A stretch of DNA of 11,567 nucleotides from JAQVEM01 sp034660395 (GCA_034660395.1 JAYEJA010000094.1:1-11567), one strand, 5' to 3'. Positions 1 through 6,755 are shown, numbered from the stretch's first letter. Notes: generated by a model not told the origin, from the letters alone. Made by a program: numbers and translations.

Positions 1-475
1 TTATTTTCCAGCTTCCATTTTCTTCAGTCAAATATATATACTTCTTGTGCTTTTCTAATTCTCCGTTTTCATAGCTTATTTCAAATTTTGCCACCACCTT
101 GCTCATTTCATTTTCATAACCCAGATAAACTATTTTTGTAACTTCTATTCCCGCCACGCCTGATAATACCTTATCCATCTCCTCCAGATACTTTTCCCTG
201 CTTATATTATTCTTATCCCTGTCAGGCAACAAATTCGTATAAATAAAATCCGGGTCTTTACTGTCAAGAGCCTGGAAGAAATCGAGAACCGCCTTCTCCG
301 GCTCAGTCTTAAAAAAATAGACAACGTCAAATTTTTCGTCATAATTCCTGCAGCCTGGAGTCGAAAAAATAATAATTACAGATAAAATCAGCAGAAGTAT
401 GCTAAAAATCTTTCCTCTAAACCGGCTTCCCTGTAGAAAAATTCCGGACCTTTTGTACAATGAAAATATTTTCAT
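1..475 (-). CDS. Putative lipoprotein or membrane-anchored NTF2-like protein, C-terminus cut by window edge
   Basis: The reading frame is open for 158 codons from an ATG at 475 to the window edge with no stop, so the C-terminus lies outside. Residues 1-22 are basic (K2, K8, R9, R18, R20, K22). Residues 23-38 are strongly hydrophobic, and Cys42 follows in STPGC. This looks like a lipoprotein signal, but the lipobox is poor (Pro at -2, Thr at -3), so an uncleaved N-terminal anchor is equally possible. The rest is soluble and ends in a segment (YIYLTEENGSWKI) typical of small extracytoplasmic DUF4878/NTF2-like domains, where a substrate-pocket fold is common but function is rarely known. The ATG overlaps the TGA of the upstream remnant (ATGA, 472-475), which implies ancestral translational coupling to that gene. 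The function is not recognised. Confidence 0.7.
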   Translation of the reverse strand, partial: MKIFSLYKRSGIFLQGSRFRGKIFSILLLILSVIIIFSTPGCRNYDEKFDVVYFFKTEPEKAVLDFFQALDSKDPDFIYTNLLPDRDKNNISREKYLEEMDKVLSGVAGIEVTKIVYLGYENEMSKVVAKFEISYENGELEKHKKYIYLTEENGSWKI

Positions 476-739
476 ACCTTAAAAATTTCCTTAATCTCTT
501 CAAGGACTCCTGCGTTCTTTAGCTTTTTATCCCTGAAATCATCCATTGACTTTAATCTGCCCTCCAGACCCCCGGCATCTTTGATACCGGCCGGATCTTC
601 CTTTTCGATGCAGCCCTCCTCAATAGTTTTTAAAACACTCCCTTACTTACTATCATATTCATACCTGCCTTCAAGCATTCTCTGGGTGGCCCGGAGCATT
701 TTCGTGCTTTAGATAAAAATCGTCATATATAACATGCAT
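472..739 (-). pseudogene. Remnant of a histone-deacetylase/AcuC-family gene
   Basis: From the ATG at 739 the first 20 residues read MHVIYDDFYLKHENAPGHPE. This matches the start of histone-deacetylase-family proteins, which begin with a VIY strand and a conserved H...HPE.P.R segment. The frame hits TGA at 671-673. Another frame, read from about 681, continues as RMLEGRYEYDSK, meets TAA at 643-645, and then stays open for 56 codons to the TGA at 472-474. Restoring one lost GA dinucleotide (GAGAGA to GAGA) would join HPE directly to RMLEGR, so slippage is a simple explanation. Only about 88 codons remain against a family norm of 300 or more, so an internal deletion must also have occurred. The final TGA overlaps the next gene's ATG, which supports one ancestral operon with the amidase gene 35 bp upstream. 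The N-terminal assignment is fairly sure; membership of the distal part is inferred. Confidence 0.55.
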
Positions 740-774
740 GAAAGCCTGTTTGCTAAAAGATATTATTTTGCCTG

Positions 775-1842
775 CTATCCGGCAAGATATTTCATAACGG
801 CTTCCACAATATTATCGCTTATCTTTTTTTGATAACTGGATTTTTTTAACCTTTCTCTTTCAACGGGATTTGAAATAAAACCTGGTTTTACAAGTACAGA
901 CACCAGACTTGTCGCCTTCAGTATGGCATAGTTCGCACCACTGGTACGGCAGTCCATAAACTCCAGATTACCAACAAGTTTATCCTGTATTATACCGGCA
1001 ATCCTGTAGCCGTCGATTGAATGAGATTTAAGACCTTTAAAATAAAAACAGCTGCTTCCGCTGGCATTTTTATCAACCGAGTAATTTAAATCCATGCTAA
1101 CCAGCAAATCCGAATTGCTTTTATTGATATATTCAACCCTGTCATACAGAAATACGTTCTGTCTTTCATCGCCGCTTATAGAAATTAATGTCTCAATGCC
1201 ATTTCTTAGAAGCATATCCCTGCAAAAATTTACTATGCTGCTTAAAATATATATTTTTTCACTTATAAACTCCATACCGTTCTTCATGTCTTCTATATTT
1301 TCGCTATAATCCAGAATTACCCTGTTTTCCTGTAACTTTTTTTCTCTGCCTGTACTTTTTATCAATGGAAAATTGGAAGTTTTTTTGGACACAATTATCC
1401 TTCTTAAACTTTTTAAGTTCTGGATTGTTTCCTCTCCCGCTATACCATCATCAGCAACATTCATATTTTGCTGAAATTCTAAAAGGGCTTTATGGGTTTT
1501 TTTGCAGAATATACCGTTTTCGTTATAAGGATAAAAACCAAGTGTCTTAAGCCAGAGCTGGAGCGTTCTTACATCATCACCCCTGAAAGGAGGATATTTA
1601 AAATATAGCATCCTTTCACCTATCCTGTATCCTGCATCAACCAGTTCCTGCCAGGTTTCCTGGTCAATAATTCCGTTTACCAAAAGACCCCTGTCCTGCT
1701 GTAACTTTCTTACCGCATTCTCGGTTTCCCTGCCAAAAACTCCATCAATATCCGTCCTGCCGAAATTGTAACCAAGAAGCTTTAATCTTCTCTGTATATC
1801 TGTAACCTTTTCTCCTGATGAATTTATCTTTATCGTTTCCAT
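775..1842 (-). CDS. cwlM: CwlM-like protein: two peptidoglycan-binding repeats plus a catalytically degenerate amidase_3 domain
   Basis: The 355-residue protein has two PG_binding_1 repeats (about 8-70 and 85-147) and an N-acetylmuramoyl-L-alanine amidase (amidase_3) fold (about 173-353). It has no signal peptide, so it is probably cytoplasmic. Zinc amidases of this family use His (DPGHGG), Glu, His (SIHAN) and a catalytic Glu (LVExGF). Here the matching positions read DYSE (E181), E195, SMDLN (D251) and LVKPGF (K319), so only one of the four is kept. Hydrolysis is therefore very unlikely. Mycobacterial CwlM has the same architecture, lies beside trxB/trxC and acts as a cytoplasmic regulator of MurA; the trxB gene 42 bp upstream here repeats that neighbourhood. 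A similar non-enzymatic role in controlling peptidoglycan precursor synthesis is inferred. The ATG at 1842 has only a weak ribosome-binding site, consistent with coupling to trxB. Confidence 0.85.
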   Translation of the reverse strand: METIKINSSGEKVTDIQRRLKLLGYNFGRTDIDGVFGRETENAVRKLQQDRGLLVNGIIDQETWQELVDAGYRIGERMLYFKYPPFRGDDVRTLQLWLKTLGFYPYNENGIFCKKTHKALLEFQQNMNVADDGIAGEETIQNLKSLRRIIVSKKTSNFPLIKSTGREKKLQENRVILDYSENIEDMKNGMEFISEKIYILSSIVNFCRDMLLRNGIETLISISGDERQNVFLYDRVEYINKSNSDLLVSMDLNYSVDKNASGSSCFYFKGLKSHSIDGYRIAGIIQDKLVGNLEFMDCRTSGANYAILKATSLVSVLVKPGFISNPVERERLKKSSYQKKISDNIVEAVMKYLAG

Positions 1843-1884
1843 TATAGTAATCTAAAAATTCCGCCGCTCATCCTTTATATTTTT

Positions 1885-2841
1885 TCATTGCTTTTCAAGA
1901 TTTCCCAGAAATTTATCTGCATACATTGCAGCCACCGCGCCGTCCGCGACTGCAGTTATAACCTGTCGCAGTGGTGTATTCCTGACGTCACCAACAGCAA
2001 ATATGCCGGGCCGTGACGTCTCCATCCTGAAATTCGTTATTATGAAGCCATTTTTATCAAGCTCCGCCAGATCCTTTACCAGACCAGAATTAGGTTTCCA
2101 GCCTACATATTCAAAAACCGCATCAACCTTAAGACCAAACGTCTTATCTTTCTTTTTATCTCTTACCAGAACTTCGTTCAGCTTATTATCACCATTAAAC
2201 TTTTCTATTAATGAACTCCACAAAAATTCTATTCTTTTATTCTTCAATGCTCTATCTTTTAAAACCTGTACCGCACGCAATTCATCCCTTCTGTGAATTA
2301 TATATACCTTCTTTGCAAATTTTGTAAGAAAAATTGCCTCTTCCAGTGCTGTATCCCCGCCTCCGACAACTGCAACTTCCTTGCCTTTATACAGGGCTCC
2401 ATCACAGGTCGCACAAAATGAAACCCCCCTGCCGATAAGTTTATCCTCACCTTCCACATTTAATCTTGAAGGGCTGGCTCCTGTAGCCACTATTATTGTT
2501 TTTGACTTTATAACACCGCTGCCGCTAACACTTCTGAACCCGTAAAACCTATTATTTCCATTACCTTCTACGAGTTCTATATGATCTATATCAAAGTAGT
2601 CCTTTGTTTTTATATCCAGTCCTTTACAATGCTCCACCAGGTTCTGCGAAAGTTCATAGCCCGATATATCGCCCTTGAAACCGGGATAATTTTCTATAAG
2701 ATCGGTATTTATTATCTGCCCGCCGGGCACTATTTTTTCTACAATAACAAAATCCAGCCCTGCTCTTTTCGCATACAGCGCCGCACTCAGTCCTCCGGGA
2801 CCTGCGCCTATAATAGCTAAATCTTTCTCTAACTCATCCAT
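1885..2841 (-). CDS. trxB: Thioredoxin reductase (NADPH, FAD)
   Basis: The product reduces thioredoxin in the cytoplasm using NADPH, FAD and a redox-active cysteine pair. At 318 residues it has the normal bacterial TrxB length. It shows the N-terminal FAD dinucleotide motif GAGPGG (12-17), the active-site CATC (143-146) followed by DG, the NADPH-binding GGGDTALEE (160-168), the phosphate-recognising HRRDELR (183-189), and the C-terminal FAD motif GDVRNTPLRQVITAVADG. The HRR...R pattern argues for true NADPH use rather than a ferredoxin-dependent or NADPH-independent variant. Start choice: the ATG at 2841 has GGAGG at 2854-2858, with a rather long 12-nt gap. The gene leads the trxB-cwlM pair; no trxA follows, unlike in mycobacteria. 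Confidence 0.96.
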   Translation of the reverse strand: MDELEKDLAIIGAGPGGLSAALYAKRAGLDFVIVEKIVPGGQIINTDLIENYPGFKGDISGYELSQNLVEHCKGLDIKTKDYFDIDHIELVEGNGNNRFYGFRSVSGSGVIKSKTIIVATGASPSRLNVEGEDKLIGRGVSFCATCDGALYKGKEVAVVGGGDTALEEAIFLTKFAKKVYIIHRRDELRAVQVLKDRALKNKRIEFLWSSLIEKFNGDNKLNEVLVRDKKKDKTFGLKVDAVFEYVGWKPNSGLVKDLAELDKNGFIITNFRMETSRPGIFAVGDVRNTPLRQVITAVADGAVAAMYADKFLGNLEKQ

Positions 2842-2879
2842 ATCAGTTCAATTCCTCCATTCCAGAACCCATAAATCCG

Positions 2880-2920
2880 ATTATAAATATAAAAACACAC
2901 ATATTTTATCTACTATTATA
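2880..2920 (-). promoter_or_regulatory. Candidate -10 elements upstream of trxB
   Basis: Two perfect TATAAT hexamers on the minus strand (2880-2885 and 2915-2920) lie in the AT-rich gap before trxB, the nearer one 38 nt from its ATG. Neither has a convincing -35 at 16-18 nt, and such hexamers arise easily in this composition. The rest of the 2842-3052 gap shows no gene. Confidence 0.3.
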
Positions 2921-2996
2921 AATATTTAGAATTTAAAATAAATGAATAATTATATGTAATTATTGAATAAAAAAAATACACGGGGATTAGCAGCTG

Positions 2997-3016
2997 TCTA
3001 AAAGAGTCAATTGTCA
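2997..3016 (-). repeat. Copy 1 of a 20-22 bp motif flanking the small regulator gene
   Basis: On the plus strand this reads TCTA-AAGAGTCAA-TTGTCA allowing small gaps. It is almost identical to the copy at 3340-3361, in the same orientation. On the minus strand it contains overlapping TGACAATTGAC units. Unlike the other copy it has no -10 hexamer beside it, so it does not look like a working promoter. Confidence 0.55.
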
Positions 3017-3052
3017 CCAAACCGGCTCCCGCCAGTAAAATACCTCCCGGCT

Positions 3053-3289
3053 TTAATATCTCTTTGCAGCTTCTTTTATTCTCTTCCCAAGCTCATCTTC
3101 CGACTTAACACCCGAAATGTCCATATCCATATCCATTAAAAGCTTCAACGCGCATCTTACAATCATCGTATTCGCTATCTTGTGGCCCCCTGATTTTTTG
3201 CATTCTATACCCATATTTTCCATAAACGAAACCATACCTGAAGGCATTGTTATCGGAATCCTGAAATAATCCTGTTTACGCTCTACCAT
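3053..3289 (-). CDS. Small ribbon-helix-helix-like protein, probable DNA-binding regulator
   Basis: The 78-residue protein begins with a short beta-strand-like segment (YFRIPITMPSGM, 8-19). Two helical stretches follow (about 19-27 and 39-53, including IANTMIVRCALKLLMDMDMD), with a basic loop KKSGGHK (31-37) between them. The C-terminal helix is charged (65-78). This strand-helix-helix order with a polar turn is typical of CopG/Arc-type ribbon-helix-helix proteins, which dimerise and insert the strand into the DNA major groove. I do not recognise the specific family, so a DNA-binding role is inferred. The ATG at 3289 is preceded by AGAGG with good spacing (7 nt). It is monocistronic, with its own strong promoter (3334-3362) carrying one copy of a motif repeated just past its stop, which would suit autoregulation. 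No toxin partner is visible. Confidence 0.7.
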   Translation of the reverse strand: MVERKQDYFRIPITMPSGMVSFMENMGIECKKSGGHKIANTMIVRCALKLLMDMDMDISGVKSEDELGKRIKEAAKRY

Positions 3290-3333
3290 AATACCACCTC
3301 TTAATATGTTATTGTTGTATTTTTATGCATATG

Positions 3334-3362
3334 AGTATATCTATTAAGAGTCAAATTGTCAA
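3334..3362 (-). promoter_or_regulatory. Near-consensus sigma-70-type promoter for the ribbon-helix-helix gene
   Basis: On the minus strand the -35 is TTGACA (3357-3362, perfect) and the -10 is TATACT (3334-3339, one mismatch at position 5), separated by exactly 17 bp. The predicted start gives a leader of about 35-40 nt before the ATG at 3289. This is the best-formed promoter in the window. The -35 and spacer lie inside the repeated motif at 3340-3361, so a protein bound there would block polymerase. Confidence 0.75.
3340..3361 (-). repeat. Copy 2 of the motif flanking the small regulator gene
   Basis: This copy matches 2997-3016 apart from an extra TT and an extra A. On the minus strand it reads as two TTGAC units separated by AAT, and it covers the -35 and spacer of the promoter at 3334-3362. 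The two copies are direct repeats about 340 bp apart with the gene between them. Confidence 0.55.
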
Positions 3363-3440
3363 ACTCCAGCACAGGAATATAAAAGGATTTCAAGCTTTAA
3401 AATAACAAAACATAAAATTTCATTAATTTCTTTAATATTT

Positions 3441-3449
3441 TGTTATAAG
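3441..3449 (+). promoter_or_regulatory. Candidate extended -10 for the LOG-like gene
   Basis: TG-T-TATAAG on the plus strand fits an extended -10 and lies about 60 nt upstream of the ATG at 3511. No good -35 is visible. The rest of this 221-bp divergent gap is AT-rich and holds no gene. Confidence 0.3.
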
Positions 3450-3510
3450 ATTATACTTAATGTCCTTAATAAAAAATTGAACATATATAAAAATCAGGAG
3501 AGGCCGGGTA

Positions 3511-4032
3511 ATGGTAAATATTAGTAAAAAAGACGATATTATTAAAATTTCTGTCATAGGCGGAAGCCGGGTAGAAACCGATATCTATAATCTTGCTTGC
3601 GAGGTGGGCAGGGAAATCGCAAAAAACAAAGCAGTGCTTATCTGCGGCGGACTGTCCGGTGTTATGGAAGCCGCCTGCAAGGGTGCAGGTGAGGAAGAAG
3701 GGCTTACAATAGGTTTATTACCTTTTACGGATGAAAAATATGCAAACAAATACGTTGATATAAAAATACCCACCGGAATCGGCCTTGCCAGAAACCTATC
3801 CGTGGTACTTGCATCCCACGCAGTAATAGCTGTTGACGGAAGCTCCGGCACGCTCTCGGAAATCAGTTACGCGCTAACCTATAAAAAACCGGTTATAGGA
3901 CTTAAAACCTGGGAGCTCAAAGCTTATTATAGCGAGAATACACCACATATAATAAGAGCCGGAACTGCCAGAGAAGCAGTAAAAAAAGCCATTAAGGAAG
4001 CAAAAAAATACAAAGACGGCATAAGCTTTTAA
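3511..4032 (+). CDS. LOG-like Rossmann-fold protein, TIGR00725 family
   Basis: The 173-residue single-domain Rossmann-fold protein has the signature order of the TIGR00725/SLOG-type family: ISVIGGS (13-19), CGGLSGVMEAACKGA (45-59), LPF (70-72), TGIGLARN (88-95) and GSSGTLSEI (110-118), ending with KKPVIGL (125-131). Relatives of the LOG group hydrolyse nucleoside-monophosphate N-glycosidic bonds (cytokinin-type phosphoribohydrolases) or bind nucleotides. Their usual PGGxGTxxE motif is altered here to VDGSSGTLSE, which is common in TIGR00725 members, so activity should not be assumed. The ATG is preceded by AGGAGAGG (3496-3503), a strong ribosome-binding site. It is transcribed alone, divergent from the ribbon-helix-helix gene and convergent with the DUF1844 gene. 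Confidence 0.85.
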   Translation: MVNISKKDDIIKISVIGGSRVETDIYNLACEVGREIAKNKAVLICGGLSGVMEAACKGAGEEEGLTIGLLPFTDEKYANKYVDIKIPTGIGLARNLSVVLASHAVIAVDGSSGTLSEISYALTYKKPVIGLKTWELKAYYSENTPHIIRAGTAREAVKKAIKEAKKYKDGISF

Positions 4033-4082
4033 CAGACAGCTTCCTGAAATAACCTATGGTTCCAAACTAAAACCGGGCTCAT

Positions 4083-4104
4083 ATATTTTTAATATTAAAA
4101 ATAT
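4083..4104. repeat. Perfect 22-bp AT-only palindrome between convergent genes
   Basis: Each half is ATATTTTTAAT, followed immediately by its exact reverse complement. It sits between the stop at 4032 and the last base of the DUF1844 stop codon (4104-4106). It could act as a weak two-way terminator or a protein site. It has no G or C in the stem, so hairpin stability is low. Confidence 0.5.
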
Positions 4105-4526
4105 CAAGAAAATATCTTAACAAAATTCATCTGCAGATTAGAAAGAGAAGACTGAAAATTCTCCCTTTCCTCTTCGCTTACTTCGTCTGTTACGACCTTA
4201 AGAAGCGCATCAAATCCATCTATTGCCATTTTTGCCTGCTGTTTATCTTTATATTTATCGTTTACTCCAGCAGGAATCCCCATTTTTTTATAAGCCAGGC
4301 TTGAAAGTGACATCATCATCTGGGCTATTATATCTTTGGTCGCTAATTTATTTATCTCTTCCTGCAGATCCTTAATTATTTCCTGTTCGTCCTGCTCTTT
4401 ATCTTCTTCTTTTTTATCCTCAATATCTTCTTCGGAAATTTTTTCTCTTAATTCCTTATCTTCTCCATTCCCGCCTGCAGTCTTTTCTTCTTTTTCTTCC
4501 TTATCTTTCTTCTTTTCTTTTGCCAT
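4104..4526 (-). CDS. DUF1844 domain protein with a long charged N-terminal tail
   Basis: The 140-residue protein has two clearly different parts. Residues 1-55 are almost only Lys, Glu and Asp, with no predicted globular fold. Residues 60-140 form a small helical domain resembling DUF1844: a stretch of alternating hydrophobic residues (AQMMMSLSSLAYKKMGI), then the polar DKYKDKQQAKMAIDGFDALLKVV and a closing helix ending NLQMNFVKIF. The function of DUF1844 is not known. The tail is longer and more charged than I would expect for the family. The ATG has AAGGAAGG about 9 nt upstream. It lies 27 bp after apt on the same strand and is probably co-transcribed with it. The charged tail could be an RNA- or ribosome-binding extension, but nothing here proves it. 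Confidence 0.75.
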   Translation of the reverse strand: MAKEKKKDKEEKEEKTAGGNGEDKELREKISEEDIEDKKEEDKEQDEQEIIKDLQEEINKLATKDIIAQMMMSLSSLAYKKMGIPAGVNDKYKDKQQAKMAIDGFDALLKVVTDEVSEEERENFQSSLSNLQMNFVKIFS

Positions 4527-4553
4527 ATATATTCACCTTCCTTTAATACTTTT

Positions 4554-5075
4554 TTATTCAGATTCATATTTAATAAGGGAGAAAACATCATAACCTTTTA
4601 AAACCTCCCTTGGTTTTAAAAACTCAAGTTCAATCAAAAAGCAAAATCCCACTACTTTGCCTCCCATCTTCTCGACAAGGCCGGCCTTGGCTTTTGCCGT
4701 ACCTCCGGTTGCCACCAGGTCATCAACAATTAAAACCCTGTCACCTTTATTTACGGCATCAACATGCATCTGTAAAATATTTTTTCCATATTCAAGCTTA
4801 TATGAAGCCTCGGATGTCTTATAAGGCAGCTTTCCCGGTTTTCTGACAGGGATAAAACCGACACCCAGTTTATAGGCTACAACAGCGCCGTATATAAATC
4901 CTCTTGCCTCTGCGCCCAGAACAGCATCTATCTTCTTGCCCCTGCAGTTCTCAACCAATTTATCCACCGAATACCTGAATGCCTCCCCGTCTCTCAGGAG
5001 AGTCGTAATATCCCTGAAAACCACTCCCTTCTGGGGAAAATCAGGGATGTTTCTTATTTTTTGTTTTAGGTCCAA
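4554..5075 (-). CDS. apt: Adenine phosphoribosyltransferase
   Basis: The enzyme converts adenine and PRPP to AMP and pyrophosphate, a cytoplasmic purine-salvage step. At 173 residues it has normal Apt length. The characteristic N-terminus IRNIPDFPQKGVVFRDITTLL (8-28) is present. So are GAEARGFIYGA (54-64), the flexible loop VRKPGKLP (77-84) and the PRPP-binding motif VLIVDDLVATGGT (114-126). The start codon is TTG at 5075: the only nearby upstream ATG (5091) is out of frame, and GGAAAGGA sits at the correct distance. The gene lies 40 bp after the M3 peptidase and 27 bp before the DUF1844 gene, all on the minus strand. Confidence 0.96.
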   Translation of the reverse strand: MDLKQKIRNIPDFPQKGVVFRDITTLLRDGEAFRYSVDKLVENCRGKKIDAVLGAEARGFIYGAVVAYKLGVGFIPVRKPGKLPYKTSEASYKLEYGKNILQMHVDAVNKGDRVLIVDDLVATGGTAKAKAGLVEKMGGKVVGFCFLIELEFLKPREVLKGYDVFSLIKYESE

Positions 5076-5081
5076 TTTTTA

Positions 5082-5089
5082 TCCTTTCC
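5082..5089 (-). promoter_or_regulatory. Ribosome-binding site that fixes the TTG start of apt
   Basis: On the minus strand GGAAAGGA ends 6 nt before TTG (5073-5075). This spacing is ideal, and no ATG or GTG in the apt frame competes, so the TTG is the likely true start. Confidence 0.75.
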
Positions 5090-5115
5090 ATAAATTTTAT
5101 ATTTCTAAAAATCCC

Positions 5116-6612
5116 CTACTTACCTTTGATTCCTTCCATAAGAGAATCTATGAGGCAGACAACATCCATTTTACCAGATTCCAGCTGTGATAAAATCTCT
5201 TCTGCCATATATTTTTGACCGTAACTCCATAATTCCTTAAGAAATGAGCCGGCTTTTTTATTTTTATACCATGTATAACCAAATTTTCCATACAGGTATT
5301 CCTTAAGCTGTGCCTGGAAAATCCATGCCTTTATATAACATGTGCAGTAAAAGCCGTCATCCACATCCTTAAGGTAGCTTTCAGGCGGATATTCCATTAA
5401 AGTTACCCCGGATAAAATCTCCCTGTAAAGAGAATCCCTTCCGCCTATGGGCTCCCCGTTATGCAGGGCCAGTTCATATTTAAGCTTTCCTGCATATCTC
5501 CTGCAAAACCACAGCTTTATAAGATTGGAAAAACGCACAAATTCTCCTGCCTGCTCACTGTCCATGCCGGTAAAATCAACCAGCCATTGTTTGTTCTGCA
5601 TAAGCTCTTCCATTGTAAAAGCATATCCTTCGGTAACCGCATTATCTCCCAGGCACCTGTATTCAAAATCAAGCTTCGGGCCGGTATTTCCAAAATGAAG
5701 AGCGTGTCCCCCTTCATGAAGTATGGTCTCAAAATCATCCTGCCCGCCTGAAGGCATAACCACAAGGTAAATCTCCCCCGGTATTCCCGGCGTGCTGCAG
5801 AACGCTCTCGGGGATTTATTTTTTCTTTCTTCTAAATCCAAGTATATATTTTTATAACTCTCAAGGTTCATACCCATTCCGGATAAGGTTTCCTTAAATA
5901 CAGGAACAAGATTTTCTTTCTTAAAGAACACATCATATTTCCCGGCCCTTTTGAAGTAAGAAAAATCGCTTCTCCTTGACTCATCAGGGGATATACCTAT
6001 TTCCTTTTTTAATAAATTGCCAAACTTTTCCCGGTATAAATCTTCGGTTTCATCAAGCAGTTTTTCCATCCCCTGCTGGAGACTTGAAAAATCCTCTTCT
6101 TTAAGATATGAAAAAAGCTCGCTGTAACTTGAAAAGCCAAGCTCTGCTGTCTTTTTGTGTAAAGTGCTCCAGTAGTCATATAAAGTACCGTTCAAATCTT
6201 CTGCCACTATCCTGTTTCTCTTATCGTCAATACCATCCCTTTTAATCTTATCCTTTTCATTTGAAAGCATAACCTCGGAATACCTGAAAGGAACTTCTCT
6301 TCCGTCTATAACAACCTTTGCCTCCGCCTCATCTTTCGCAATCTTATCAACAAGTTCCCCTGTCTGCATCTCAATATAGCCTTCGGTGCAGAACTTTAAA
6401 AGAAAGGCAGCCTTTTTCTTTTCTTCCCCGGTACCTTTATCTTTTATTTTTTTTATATGGTCAATATTTTTTTTATCAAATAAATGACTGAACTCATCAT
6501 AAATACCGCTTATATCAAGAGTTTTCTTTATACCCGAAAAATGGAGGTAATACTCCTTATCTATCCTGTAGAGAAATGATTCCGCATCCTTTCTTAACTT
6601 TTCAATATCCAT
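5116..6612 (-). CDS. M3-family zinc oligopeptidase (oligoendopeptidase F-like)
   Basis: This is a zinc metallopeptidase expected to cleave short peptides in the cytoplasm. The zinc motif HEGGH is at 299-303 (ILHEGGHALHFGNTG), and E328 in TEGYAF lies 25 residues after the second His, the spacing of the third zinc ligand in M3 enzymes. The preceding segment GIPGEIYLVVMPSGGQDDFETILHE is typical of the family. The C-terminal half keeps aromatic and Arg-rich helices. At 498 residues it is shorter than the usual 560-600 of oligoendopeptidase F. No signal peptide is present. The ATG at 6612 has GGGGAG at 6618-6623 (5-nt gap). It heads the apparent M3-apt-DUF1844 transcription unit; a peptidase next to a salvage gene is probably incidental. 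An M32 carboxypeptidase is the main alternative, but motif spacing favours M3. Confidence 0.85.
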   Translation of the reverse strand: MDIEKLRKDAESFLYRIDKEYYLHFSGIKKTLDISGIYDEFSHLFDKKNIDHIKKIKDKGTGEEKKKAAFLLKFCTEGYIEMQTGELVDKIAKDEAEAKVVIDGREVPFRYSEVMLSNEKDKIKRDGIDDKRNRIVAEDLNGTLYDYWSTLHKKTAELGFSSYSELFSYLKEEDFSSLQQGMEKLLDETEDLYREKFGNLLKKEIGISPDESRRSDFSYFKRAGKYDVFFKKENLVPVFKETLSGMGMNLESYKNIYLDLEERKNKSPRAFCSTPGIPGEIYLVVMPSGGQDDFETILHEGGHALHFGNTGPKLDFEYRCLGDNAVTEGYAFTMEELMQNKQWLVDFTGMDSEQAGEFVRFSNLIKLWFCRRYAGKLKYELALHNGEPIGGRDSLYREILSGVTLMEYPPESYLKDVDDGFYCTCYIKAWIFQAQLKEYLYGKFGYTWYKNKKAGSFLKELWSYGQKYMAEEILSQLESGKMDVVCLIDSLMEGIKGK

Positions 6613-6659
6613 CTAAACTCCCCGGGCTGTTTTATATGTAATAAAAAACCGGCCTTATC

Positions 6660-6682
6660 CCATATAACCCCTTATTATATGG
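6660..6682. repeat. Hairpin in the gap between the YhaM-like gene and the peptidase
   Basis: CCATATAA and TTATATGG form a perfect 8-bp stem with loop CCCCTTA, followed by TTTT on the plus strand only. On the transcribed minus strand there is no U-run, so it is not a standard terminator for the YhaM-like gene. That strand also contains TATAAT across the hairpin arm (6661-6679), so part of it may instead be a promoter element for the peptidase. The rest of the 143-bp gap has no gene. Confidence 0.4.
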
Positions 6683-6755
6683 TTTTAACCCCGGCTTAAA
6701 AACGCCTATAAAAATTATGAAGCTTTAAATCCTGTCCGGCGGCGCAGGGCACCAA

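Noticed and set aside
3020..3052. GC-rich terminator after the ribbon-helix-helix gene
   Set aside because: The GC-rich blocks are direct rather than inverted repeats and form only a short CCGG pairing, without a U-run.
3053..3289. Antitoxin of a toxin-antitoxin pair
   Set aside because: A ribbon-helix-helix fold would fit, but no small toxin gene lies on either side.
2997..3362. CRISPR-like array from the repeated motif
   Set aside because: Only two copies, 340 bp apart, with a coding gene between them.
3585..3851. Minus-strand open frame of 88 codons inside the LOG-like gene
   Set aside because: It lies fully antisense to a well-supported gene, has no recognisable domain and no convincing ribosome-binding site.
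5447..5765. Three open frames (two plus, one minus) over the M3 peptidase zinc-motif region
   Set aside because: They are shadows of the M3 coding frame, which carries the HEGGH motif and family similarity.
6660..6682. Rho-independent terminator of the YhaM-like gene
   Set aside because: The stem is good but the U-run follows only on the plus strand, opposite to transcription of both neighbours.
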